Source: Cryptomeria japonica
Lineage: Eukaryota > Streptophyta > Pinopsida > Cupressales > Cupressaceae
DNA length: 64,000 nucleotides
NCBI RefSeq assembly: GCF_030272615.1
Contig: NC_081412.1
Coordinates: 542,086,335-542,150,334 of the forward strand
Reading direction: 5' to 3'
Shown one piece after another: positions 31,725 to 41,441 of this stretch (its first letter is position 1; every line of letters starts with the position of its first letter). The notes beneath the pieces were generated by a model. The model was not told the origin of the DNA. It searched no databases and saw nothing but the letters and a program-made list of their open reading frames with translations. The position numbers and the translations under genes are program-made.

Positions 31725-33532
31725 AAACACAAAGCATGCAATGATGGTAGAGGAAGTGGATGGGAGATAAAGCCCTAATGATGGCTAGATCTTGTTTGCC
31801 TTCATGCATGGGTAATGGGGAAGAAGAGGAAGTGGAAGAAGACAATGACGATGTAGACAATTTTCTTTTGTAGGAGATATTTTTTTGTAGGAGATAACTA
31901 GGGTGGCTGGTGTTGGTGATAAAGAGGTTGCTAACCTTGTTGCTTCTAATGAAGATATTTAGGCACGAGAATGGGTGGAGGTTGAAAATTCCTATGGTAG
32001 ATCTATATCGGGATATGTAGATGATGACGATTTTGTTGGTGTCTTTGATGAAGAGGTAGTGGTTTTGATCCAATGAGTGATTGGATTAAAGAGGATGAGG
32101 AGTTGTTCCTAATAATTGTTTTGGAGGCTCATTTGAAGGCTCAGGGGTCAAAGGTTGCTAGGTAGGCCAATATAGTTGTTTTTGAGGGTGATGTAGGTTG
32201 GCGATTGAGTTTTGGCTTTCATTTCCATTACAAAATTGATAAATATTAGTTGGTGCTTGTGGCTTCTGGTCAAAAGGCTTCAAAAGTTAAAAATATTATG
32301 GATGTAGATTTAGTTCAATTTGAGTTAGTTCTTGAAGGTTGTGGGTTGGTGATTTCTTCCCTTATTCTTATTCTCATCTCGTCCTTTAGGGTTTCAAAGA
32401 AACCTTGTAAGTTAGCATGTGGTGGTTAAGAATACCATTTCTTCCCCCTTGTTATCCTTTCTTTTCCATCTAGGGTTTTTGTGAAGAAGGTTAGGAGTTA
32501 TGGTAATAGTGAGCCTACTGAGGCTACAAAGGATGCATAGGTGCAAATGGATATCCTCGATTCTCTTCTTACCAAGTCTTTGGCTTGTCTTAGGACCTCA
32601 CTTGTTGAGAGATTTTGTAGCAATCGTTCTACTATGATATTGTCGAAGATGGGGTCTTTGGGTTTGGAAACTTAGAGGCCAGGTTGAGGTAATTTCTATG
32701 TTGAAGGTTTTTTCTTCTTTTTTCTTTTTTGTCTAGAGGAATTCTCTAGGATCATTTTTGATGGCTCTTGGTTTTTGGATATGAATGTAAAGTGGTCTCT
32801 TGGTTTCAATCTAATGATAGATACATTCAAGTCTTCTATTTGGGTTTGTTTGCCAAGGCTACCTTTAGAGTATTGGAATGCAAATATTTTTATGATTATT
32901 GCCATTTCTTTTGGAAAATATTGTGCTACTAATAAGATCACCAAATCCATGAAATGTTTGTTATTCATTATATTTTGTGTGTTTGTGGAGAAAAATAGAG
33001 TGCTCCCCACCCAGATTCCTTATGTTAAAAATTTGGACAGTACAAGAGATTGAATATGAATACTATGGTTATTTGATATTCTTGTGGTGAAGTGGATGAT
33101 GCCTCCATAAATTTATTGAGAAATAAGAAACATCATTTTGTTTGGAAGAAAAAAGTTTTGTTTGGAAGAAAAAAGAACAAATGTCAACTTCTATGGAGAA
33201 GTCCATTATCTCCTATGAGGAGGATCAAAAAGAATATTATAAAAGGAAATCCCCTATAGACAATTCAATGATAGACACCTCTTTTAAAGCCTTGGGATTG
33301 AAAGGAGAATCTTCCAATGATCTTATTTGTCTCATGTAAAAAATATTTGGGGAGAAGTATCCTTGTACTATGCAAAAAACTCTAGAACAATTTTTTAAGC
33401 GACCCTAACTTTGAGTTGGTTGGTTTTGTAAGCTTTAGTTGTCTTTTGTAGTCTCTTAGTTGTTCTTTGGTGTTTGGTAGTGAATCTTGCCATATTTATT
33501 TTTATACAAGGTTCTATGCCCTTTCAAAACCT
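31725..33532 (+). mobile_element. LINE remnant, ORF1 side only
   Basis: Broken plus-strand frames carry LINE ORF1 features (see 32700-33340). The 3' end at 33400-33530 has the T/G-rich style of plant LINE tails, ending in a (CA)n tract instead of poly-A. No endonuclease or reverse transcriptase (ORF2) was found, so most of ORF2 is deleted or never arrived. Boundaries are approximate. Confidence 0.55.
32700..33340 (+). pseudogene. LINE ORF1 with DUF4283-like segment
   Basis: The frame near 32730-33010 reads FSRIIFDGSWFLDMNVKWSL, then FKSSIWVCLPRLPLEYWNA and SFGKYCATNKITKS. This matches the DUF4283 gag-like domain of plant L1-type ORF1 (pattern VWVRLPxLPLEYW, then GxFLxxDxxT). A frameshift near 33060 separates it from a C-terminal basic segment (33142-33339). 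The protein would bind LINE RNA. Confidence 0.75.
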
Positions 33533-33580
33533 TACACACACACACACGCACGTGTGTGCGCGCGCACACACACACACACG
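33533..33580. repeat. (CA)n with alternating CG/TG interruption
   Basis: ACACACACGCACGTGTGTGCGCGCGCACACAC: a perfectly alternating purine-pyrimidine tract in which the middle is self-complementary (GCGCGC). Such tracts can adopt Z-DNA. It joins the LINE remnant to the SINE. Confidence 0.9.
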
Positions 33581-33896
33581 GGATCGTCTTGTAGTGTGAT
33601 GGTTAAGTTGTGGGATTGTTGATAGTGCCACCAAGGTTCAAATCCCCTTTGGACTACTATGATCGCAATATTGTGCTTTCATTCATCCAGTGTGCTTGTG
33701 GATTGTGAACTGATGTGGTGTTCATGCTAGTGGTTTCACAAGTGTTCATGCCTATGCCAAATCATCATTGGGATGGTGTACTCGTAGGCTCTATGCTCCT
33801 TTTGGCTTATTGTGCTCGCAGGTCTGGATTGTTATTTTAATGGTGAGGATGAGGTCCCTCATTTGTGGCCTCACTTGATTATGAGTCAAGCTAAAG

Positions 33897-33898
<2 letters not shown>
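33581..33898 (+). mobile_element. tRNA-derived SINE, plus strand
   Basis: The head is tRNA-like: A-box-like TAGTGTGATGG at 33592-33602 and a perfect B box GGTTCAAATCC at 33635-33645, spaced 32 bp apart. The ~250-bp unrelated body ends in AAAGTATATATATATG, leading into a microsatellite that may have grown from the tail. No cloverleaf-complete tRNA follows, so it is not a functional tRNA gene. Flanking microsatellites hide any target duplication. Confidence 0.65.
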
Positions 33899-33952
<54 letters not shown>

Positions 33953-34170
33953 GGTATATATGTATGTATGTATATATACATATATATGTGTGTGTATATG
34001 TATATGTACACACACACACATATAGATATGTACATATATGTACATATATCTATATATACATATATGTACATATATCTATATATACATATATGTACATATA
34101 TCTATATATACACACGTATATATATATATACACACACATACATATACATATACATATACATACATATGTG
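33899..34170. repeat. Compound (TG)n/(TATG)n/(TACA)n microsatellite
   Basis: A run of about 21 TG units is followed by TATA/CATA mixtures, including several copies of TATATACATATATGTACATATATC (34060-34105). Long Tyr/Ile/Cys-Val frames on both strands are artefacts. Confidence 0.95.
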
Positions 34171-34496
34171 TGAGATTTATTTACCCAAATACAAAGGACA
34201 ATCTAATTCATCGCATTATCCAAGAGAAATCTCATTACTAGAGGACTACTAGACTTGTCTAACTCCCATAGCTAGACCTTGACCATCATTATATGTGTAA
34301 TTTTATCCTTATCAATATGTGTCGGATCCTCAAGATTAACATCCCACTACTTTGTTGAAAGTTTATCATACTTAAATTTTCTTGCAATTGATGGGATACA
34401 AATTTTGTGGATCGTGAGGCATTGCATATAGCCACAAGGTTATCTATTTTAGAGGAAAGTCTATTCTTGATCAAATTTGATCTACTAACTTGTGAT
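34171..34496. other. No gene recognised
   Basis: Unique-looking sequence without coding quality, bounded on the right by the first copy of the LINE target duplication. Confidence 0.45.
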
Positions 34497-34507
34497 AACA
34501 AGCAAAT

Positions 34508-34828
34508 TTGATCTCTCTTTTGATGGTCGCAATGACAACATCGCTTGGACTGTGGTTGCTCATAGGAAAAAGGGGAATTCTTCTCCCCTTCCCCAAACCC
34601 CCCTTTGTCGGGGTTTGGGTGTCTCTCCCCCTCCTTGATTGGGGTTTTGGATGTTCTCTAGTTTGATTGGGCTTCCCTTGCCTGTCTGATTGTCTTATGT
34701 TTCTTACTACCTTCAAGTAGTTGTTTTTGTTGCCAACGTCATGTTTTTTGGTGTTGTTTGTTCTCAGTTGATAGTTTTTTACTATGTTAAGGGTTAGCGC
34801 CCTAGTTAACATTTCTTTACTAATAAAA
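34508..34828 (+). mobile_element. 5'-truncated LINE insertion with 11-bp duplication
   Basis: The insert is flanked by AACAAGCAAAT at 34497-34507 and again at 34829-34839. It starts with a peptide-like stretch (FDGRNDNIAWTVVAHRKKGN) and a C/T-rich CCCCCTTTGTCGGGGTTTGG region. It ends with the typical plant LINE tail (TTAAGGGTTAGCGCCCTAGTTAACATTTC) followed by TAATAAAA. The short tail, perfect duplication and lack of a promoter are as expected for target-primed reverse transcription. Confidence 0.75.
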
Positions 34829-34839
34829 AACAAGCAAAT

Positions 34840-35263
34840 GGATTGGGTATGTATCACTGATTAAGGCTCATAAAAGACCATCAACTTATACATTTGTTTT
34901 GGTTCATATTCTTCCCATCTATGTTAATTGAATCTTTGTCACCTTTGAATTTGACATGAAAAAAAATTGCCCATGTCTCTTAGGTAAATGTAGCTTTGTG
35001 TATTATACATATTTTTAATGAACTTCATGAGGTATCTTTGTACATCTATATCATTTATGGGGAGAAATGTGTTAAGGCTTTGTAGTTACCATTTGGGCTT
35101 AGTACATGACGAACATTATAAAAAGAGTGTTGAGCTTCTTCCACCTTTATCAAGTAAAGATATAGTTGGGGTTTCTCTATTGAATGTTGAATTTCATTTA
35201 GTTGAACATGCTACTTATGTACGCGTATAGATCCACAACATTAGAAGTGTTTAATTTCTCATA
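34840..35263. other. No gene recognised
   Basis: A 70-codon plus frame (35018-35230) has no recognisable features. AT-rich sequence otherwise. Confidence 0.4.
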
Positions 35264-35721
35264 GGGGAGAGGACTCGGTAGTTGTGCACTCTAGCTTTGC
35301 GCTTCTCAAAATCTTACGTGGAAATTTTAAATCTCTCAATTTTTTACAACAGCTTTCTTGGCAAGTTCCCTTCTTATAACTAAGGTTTTAGGGCCACGTC
35401 ATCAAATATGATGCCACATCAGCATGCTTTTTGCCAAGGTGTCTAAAACAACCCAAAAAAAAGTGAGACCAATAGGTCTGCAAAGGCCCCCCCAATACTT
35501 ATACAGTTGATGTGGCATCACATGATTGGTTTCTTTTTACAACAAAGGGTATATTTCATTCAATTATTGGTACTCATCACCAACAATAGCAACATTAAAG
35601 TCACAACTATTAGTGCAATGTTGTATAAAAATTGGACATTAAACCAACAAGTATGGGGGTATTAAATCAACAACTTCTATCACAAGAATTTGAATGCGCT
35701 CAACTACCGGGTCCTTTCCCC
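35264..35721. mobile_element. MITE with ~21-bp inverted ends and TA target
   Basis: The left end GGGGAGAGGACTCGGTAGTT and the right end (reverse complement) GGGGAAAGGACCCGGTAGTT differ at two positions. Both are flanked by TA (35262-35263 and 35722-35723), as for mariner/Stowaway-type elements. Internally, TGATGCCACATCAGC near 35410 and GATGTGGCATCAC near 35509 are also inverted. The 458-bp element has no coding capacity. Confidence 0.72.
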
Positions 35722-35723
35722 TA

Positions 35724-36044
35724 TTTGATCAGTATGAAAATTTGATAAATGTGAATGTAAAACATTTGGAATTTGCCTAAATGGTGTTTCTCTTGATTAT
35801 TTTCTACACTTGAACACTTGCTCTTGTGTTTGGCACTACCCATCAGTGCTCCCATGTCACAATCATTGGTTGTGAGAGCTCTTGTAACTTTATCATCCTC
35901 TTCAATTGAATGAAGTAGATAATATATATAGTCTCTAAGGGATAGGCTTTAGTGCACACCTTCCTTCTTGGTTAAGGTTGTTATGCCTTATTTCCAATTT
36001 CAGAAGAGATCAACTATAAGATTATGTGTTTCTTTTAAACCTAT
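35724..36044. other. No gene recognised
   Basis: Unique-looking sequence between the MITE and the Tat-C LTR. No frame or motif. Confidence 0.45.
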
Positions 36045-37862
36045 TGTAGAGACCTAAAATTGTCCTCTTTAATTAAATAAATATTTTTATTTATTTAATC
36101 ATTTTATCCCAAGTCTTCTATTAATTAAATAAATCTTTATTTATTTAATTAATTCATTTAGCCTTTTCTAACCCCTTTTCTCATTTAAATAAATATTTTA
36201 TTTATTTAAAATTATCTTTCTCCTAATTTAAATAAATATTTTATTTATTTAATTGGCCCCACTTCTTCTATTAATTAAATAAATATTTATTTATTTAATT
36301 AATTCATTAGCTTTTTCTTCTATGACACATGTCACTTATCTCTTAATCCTCTCCTACCTACACCCTTCACTATTTTATTGTTTATTTTACCTACCCTTTA
36401 ATCCTAGCTGACCATTTATTCAATTTTGCCTCTTAATCTTATCCCTTCATTTTCTAAAGCATCTTCTATATAAGAGGATACTTCCTTCATTAGCAACCCT
36501 AATCAATGAATCGTCTAATCAACACTTATGGAATCAAGCCTTTTTGTGATCAGGCTACTTCAACTGCAATCCGTTCTTTGTTGAGCTCTTGTGCACATAT
36601 AAATTATGAGAGCAAATATATCAAACAAGATCAATGGAGATTGAAATCCTACTAGCATGTGAATGGTATTATTGTTTTATTTTGTGGATTTGCATGTATT
36701 TAGGTATCTTCATTGGTGTATGGTGAATTTCTAGTTGTAGAACTAGGGTTTTCATTGTAGTTGGATCTTTGTGGTTTTACAATAGTTTTCATCATCATTT
36801 TTCACTGTATACATTATGGCATGCATGGTGGGACTCTTGTCTCTTTTATTTCTAACATTGTATTTGCAGATCTAGCTTTTTTGTGAAGTTGCAGGTCAGA
36901 TTTACGACGATTCTGATTTATTGCGCGTCTGCGACTGATATTTATGTGTCTCCATTCTGATTTTGCATTTGTGATCTCTGCTATTGCGTCTATGTTTTTC
37001 TGTTGGTTTTGCAAGTCTTGGATCCTGATTGCATCTGTGAACTATACTATCGCGTCTCTAATAAGAAATCACGTTTGGGTTGGATATTTTCACATTTTTT
37101 CATTTTTTGTTTGTTGCAAGTGCAGGTTTTTCGGAAATCACATATGTGACTCATAGTACCACGTTTATACCCAAAAAGTATGTCTGCGGTATGTTTTCAT
37201 GTTTGTTTTCAAATCTTGTTTTGGAATTTCCAGATCTTTGAAATCGTGTCTACATCTCACATTTTCACGTTTGTGTTCGGAAATCACGTCTGTGTTTGGT
37301 ATAATGGTGTTTTTTTTTCAGTTTTCATTATCTTTTTTCATTATTATTTTTAGAGTTTTTCGATTTGGTTTTGGCCTAACCCTTTGCATTAGACTAATGA
37401 AGTGGTGTAGTTGTTTTGAAAAAGATAAAATATCGTATTGTCGAAGACCCCCTTTCACATTTGGATTTGGATTTTTAAAATTTACCTAACTAGTGTGCTT
37501 GCAGGTGGGGGTAATTACCAAAACTACTAATCATTTATTGCAAGGGTAATTTAGGTGTGTGTCTTTGATTTTTAGTCTAATTAGGGTCACATCTCTTTTT
37601 CATTTGGGGTTAAAGAACTCGTTTGAAGTTTTTGGTGCGCTTTGCACATTTTATGTTTATAACCCTAGAGTTGATAACTAAAGTATCCTCTCCCCTCACC
37701 TTCCATTGGACCTTGGGTGTAATAGAAATTGTTATCATCTTCTATTTAGGTGGGAGGGTATGTCTCCTAGGTAGCCCATAAGGCCAAGTGAGAGAGCATG
37801 ACTCAAGCAGTACTTCTTCTACCTGCTATATAAATTAATACATTAGGCAAAATCTATGACGA
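36045..37862 (+). repeat. 5' LTR of Tat-C
   Basis: The LTR starts TGTAGAGACCTAAAATTGTCC, with repeated TTAATTAAATAAATATTTATTT blocks in U3 (36070-36310). The TATA box CTATATAAG is at 36466. The end is set at TATGACGA two bases before the primer site, by analogy with Tat-A, although a CA end is then missing. The R-U5 part would be about 1.4 kb, longer than in Tat-A, because it carries the CACGTCTGTG-type repeats. Confidence 0.65.
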
Positions 37863-38790
37863 TTTGGTGACGTGTATCTACACCAACGGTTCTCTCTAGT
37901 ATCCACACTTGTGTTGGATGTGTTAAAAATCATCTTTGGGGATTAGGAGTGGGTTCTTAAATGTGTCGTCGTCGCATGGGTAGACACCAAGGACTACAAA
38001 AGTTCCCCCACTAAAAACCTTTTGTTGTAGAGACCAAAAAATCCTTACATTTGATGGTTCAGGGAGTGTGGATTATACCTCATAGGTACCCCTCATGTAC
38101 CCTTTCATGTTGAGACATGAATCCCTCATTTGATCTTTAGTCTTTTGGGGTAAGATAATTTGGTATGCTTGAGAAGTGAGTGTTGTGGTGGGGGAGCCAG
38201 TGCTACTAGAATCTCTAGTTTTCCGCTTGTTTGTGGTATTTCTATGTTGTAGGGGCCCCATTGAATGGTTTCTCTTTTTAGGCTAGGTTTTTTTTTTTTG
38301 AGTGTCTTCAATTTGTGCTATACTAGTGGAAATATTTTGAACATACACAAAAAAATTTGGACAAACACACCTTCAAAACATTGTGTGTTTAGTGTTTGTT
38401 GTGTTTTCTTGCCACAAAAACATTCAACATCAAGATTTGGTCACATTCAACAACTTCACATTTGGACAAAATCAAATTTTTTATTAGAAACCGAATCTGT
38501 GATAGTTTAAATCGTGTCTAGGTTGGAAAACCACGTTTGCATAGAACATAAGCACATTTGTGTATCAGAGAATCAACATTATCAGTGCAATGGTTAAAAT
38601 TGTGTCTTTGTTCCTTGAAACCATGTCTGGATTGGTAAATCGCGTCTACGTAGGGCAAAATCATGTTTTTGTCAGAAAATAAAACATTGTCATAACAATA
38701 GTTATAACTGCATATGTGTCACATAAAACTGTGTTTGAGATCAGGAATCACGTCTGTGTTCTCTGTTATTGTGTCTGTGTTTCAGAGCAA
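36890..38790 (+). repeat. Scattered array with core CACGTCTGTGTT
   Basis: About twenty variants of (A/G)(T/C)C(A/G)CGTCTGTGTT occur in U5 (36925-37310) and again in the leader (38510-38785), for example GCGCGTCTGCG at 36926, TCACGTCTGTGTTTGG at 37285, CGCGTCTACG at 38641 and TCACGTCTGTGTTC at 38747. Spacing is irregular, 20-60 bp. The same motif on both sides of the LTR/primer boundary is unusual. Confidence 0.65.
37865..37890 (+). other. Primer-binding site of Tat-C
   Basis: TGGTGACGTGTATCTACACC follows the LTR end after TT, as in Tat-A (TT then TGGTGA). It aligns with the Tat-A site if about six bases of the acceptor-stem part are missing, so it looks like a decayed version of the same tRNA-Trp-like site. 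Confidence 0.5.
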
Positions 38791-39261
38791 AATTTTGCAA
38801 AAATTGGAATAGACAAAACGTGCTTAGGTTTTGATATTTGAAGAGCTTCTAAGGCGTTTCCCATAAAGCTTCATCAATTTCAGTTATCCAACTTTGGTCT
38901 TACATTTATTCATCATTTGCCTTCATTTTCAATCTCTCATACATATTTTTTAAACTAGAGTCAAAAGGTTTCTTTGTTTTCCTCATCTTATCTTGCAAAC
39001 TTGTTACAACATATCACTAAGTGGTTCCCGTATCAGATCTATCATCTTAGGGTCCCTTTTGGTCTTCTTTAGTCAAGGTCAACTTACCTCACCGAGAGAT
39101 ATATCATCTCTTTAGAAGCCACACCTTGCTTTAGATCACATATATCTTACATTTTTGGACATTGCAAGACAACCCTATATTCTTTCCATTTCATATCCTT
39201 TCTTGGTCTTCCATAGTCTTCACATTTTCTTCCATTCTTTCATTTTAGCCAAGGTCAAGTT

Positions 39262-39800
39262 CATGGTTGAAACCCATTCCCAAAGGTCTAGAGGAGAAGT
39301 CAAAGAAGCTCTAAGATCTCTCAACATGAGTACCTATGAGTTTGATGGAGACGGATTTTACAACCCCTTTGGTAGTCGTAGTAATATGCTAGACACTGAT
39401 AATGAGATCAACAATGAGAACAACAATGATAACAACAATGCATCTATCACTTCCGCAGACATTGAAGAAAATATCTTAGATCCAAGATTTAATAGATTGG
39501 TTTAATAAATCATGAGAAGAGATAGACAATATTTCTTTCAAGTCATGGCACAAAGTGGAATAAGGATACCTCATGATTTTGATATGTCACAAATTTGAGA
39601 TGAGGATCCTAATCAAATGGCTCAAACAAATGCAAATCCTAGAGGACATAATGGTGGTAATAGGAGAGAATGTTTCATTCATGCTTGAGTCACCTTCATC
39701 CTTATTTCAAAAACTAGAAGTCCCCAATACCCATGCTCATGCCAATTTTACTAGGAGCTCCCATGAACAAACCCACCATCTATTAGGCCCAATATGGAAA
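39262..39800 (+). pseudogene. Tat-C gag N-terminus, truncated
   Basis: The frame starts MVETHSQRSRGEVKEALRSL. It has an Asn-rich low-complexity stretch (NNENNNDNNN), then IEENILDPRFNRLV and, after stops, SGIRIPHDFDMSQI, aligning with the ERAQHNPLFNRLF and AKLPSDFDLAQL segments of Tat-B gag. Two tandem stops follow FNRLV near 39505. The frame is lost before the 39811 junction. Confidence 0.65.
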
Positions 39801-39810
39801 GCTAATGTAT

Positions 39811-40974
39811 TGAGAGGGGAGGGGTGAATCAATACTTCAAATCCTTTTCTTAACAATATCTTTATTGTTAAGCATAAACTGAATAGTGCAGTAACATAAT
39901 ATAATGCTAAAATGAATAAATAACAATCATACATGATTCACTCCATAACACATATATTTTGGTTACGCAGAAACTCTTGGTTAGAGAGAAAAACTGCGGT
40001 GGGGATGGCACCCACAACTTCACTACTGCAATAATAAAGGTTGCTCGGTTAGAGCTACATGTTTAGCTATTTCTGATAGCTTACCCTATTAGGAGTATCA
40101 AGATCTATTAGATCTACCTTGCTAAAGGATTTTACAACACTTAATCTAAATGTTGCACCTAGTTAGAGGCTTTACAATTTATAGACTTGATTAGAGTTTT
40201 TTACCCTGTTAAAGGTTTCTCTTACAACTTCAAAATATTACAATAAAATCATTACAAATATCTGCAACTTTACATCTGGAATGTTATAGCAGATTCTATG
40301 TGCTCAGAATAAGATTACCTTGCTTATAGCATACCTTGGTAACCCATATAGTAACTCGGTAAACCCTTCTATTTACTCTGTTCTTTGACTGTTCTCTGAA
40401 ATCCTTCTCGGTGACCTTCGTGTCTCAGTAATAGTCATAACACTTAGTGCTTTCACATGTCTTGCTTCATATATTTCTATACCTTCCTTTCTATCATGCT
40501 ACATGTATATGTGTGATCTTAATCCATGTTGTATAAATAGATCTCTTATGACGGTGATCCATTCATTGCTTCGATCTTACAAACATGTTTTATCAAATGA
40601 ATAACCATGCAAAATATTTAATTGGTTAGATGACGTCAAAATCATACACAATCTTTAAGTGCAATTTCCAATGTGATAACGGTTCTATGTTCCTTGATCT
40701 TGTAACACGTTTTCATATGTATGTCCAGGTTCAATGAATCTGGTAACACGTTTGACTCGGTGTATATCAACTCGGTGTGTCATCTTTGCTACTCGATAGA
40801 CATGGAATGATACTCGGTAGACAACTCGATGCATACTGGGCTCTTGACTACTTTCTTCTGTAATCGACTGGACTGTGCATACCGACTGAATATTTCGGTA
40901 GAGATAACCGACCGACTAGAGTGTATAGAATAACTTTGAACATAAAACTAATGGCAACTTGATAAGTAGTAGCA
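39811..40974 (-). repeat. 3' LTR of the minus-strand element
   Basis: On the plus strand it runs TGAGAGGGGAGGGG...GTAGTAGCA. In element orientation it starts TGCTACTACTTATC directly after AAAAGGGGAGAT and ends CACCCCTCCCCTCTCA, a very common plant copia LTR end. The upstream part carries several ACTCGGTR words. The 5 bp at the outer flank are TGTAT, unverified. Confidence 0.75.
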
Positions 40975-41440
40975 ATCTCCCCTTTTGACATTAGTTGAGA
41001 TGTTTGACAAAAACTACTTTCAAATTTATAACTCAATAATCTATATACTTTGCAAAATTTGACTATACTGACAGTATATACAATAGTCAATGAAATAGTA
41101 AATCCAGATATACTCCCCTTATCAATATACTGTACAAAACTCTAATTTGTATGCTTGGTGATCTGCTCTTGTTCTTTGCTTATTGTTTTGTTCATTGTTT
41201 GGTTCATTGCTCTCGGATACTCTACTTACTCTACCCGGTATACTCCCCCTGTATACTACACTCCTTTTGTTTGATACTATACTTTGATGGTTTGAATACT
41301 ATATCACTCCCCCTTTTTGAAAAACATCAAAATTTAGTTACCATTCGGTGGTGGCAACTGGTCAAAAATGGATTTGTACTTTGTTCATGCTTCGGTGAGA
41401 GCGACAGAGAGGGCGCCCTTTACACTGTCCATTAAAGAAT
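40975..41440 (-). other. 3' untranslated region and polypurine tract
   Basis: The tract is CAAAAGGGGAGATT on the minus strand at 40986-40973. Two further purine-rich words (AAAAAGGGGGAGTG near 41312 and ACAGGGGGAGTA near 41243) precede it in element orientation. No frame is open. Confidence 0.65.
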
Positions 41441-41441
41441 T

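Larger units (their letters stand above)
36045..39810 (+). mobile_element. Tat-C: 5' part of a third Tat element
   Basis: An LTR starting TGTAGAGACC, a primer site of the same type as in Tat-A, a long leader and the first ~180 codons of gag are present. The element is then cut at 39810 by the LTR of another retroelement. Its remaining pol and 3' LTR are not seen before the window ends; they may lie to the right of the elements nested inside it. Confidence 0.75.

Noticed and set aside
33592-33650. Possible functional tRNA gene (A and B boxes)
   Set aside because: No acceptor-stem pairing or anticodon arm can be completed and a non-tRNA body follows, so it is a SINE head. The same applies to 9819-9880 on the minus strand.
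33791-34252. Long frames over the TG/TA microsatellite
   Set aside because: Repeat translation artefacts in all frames.
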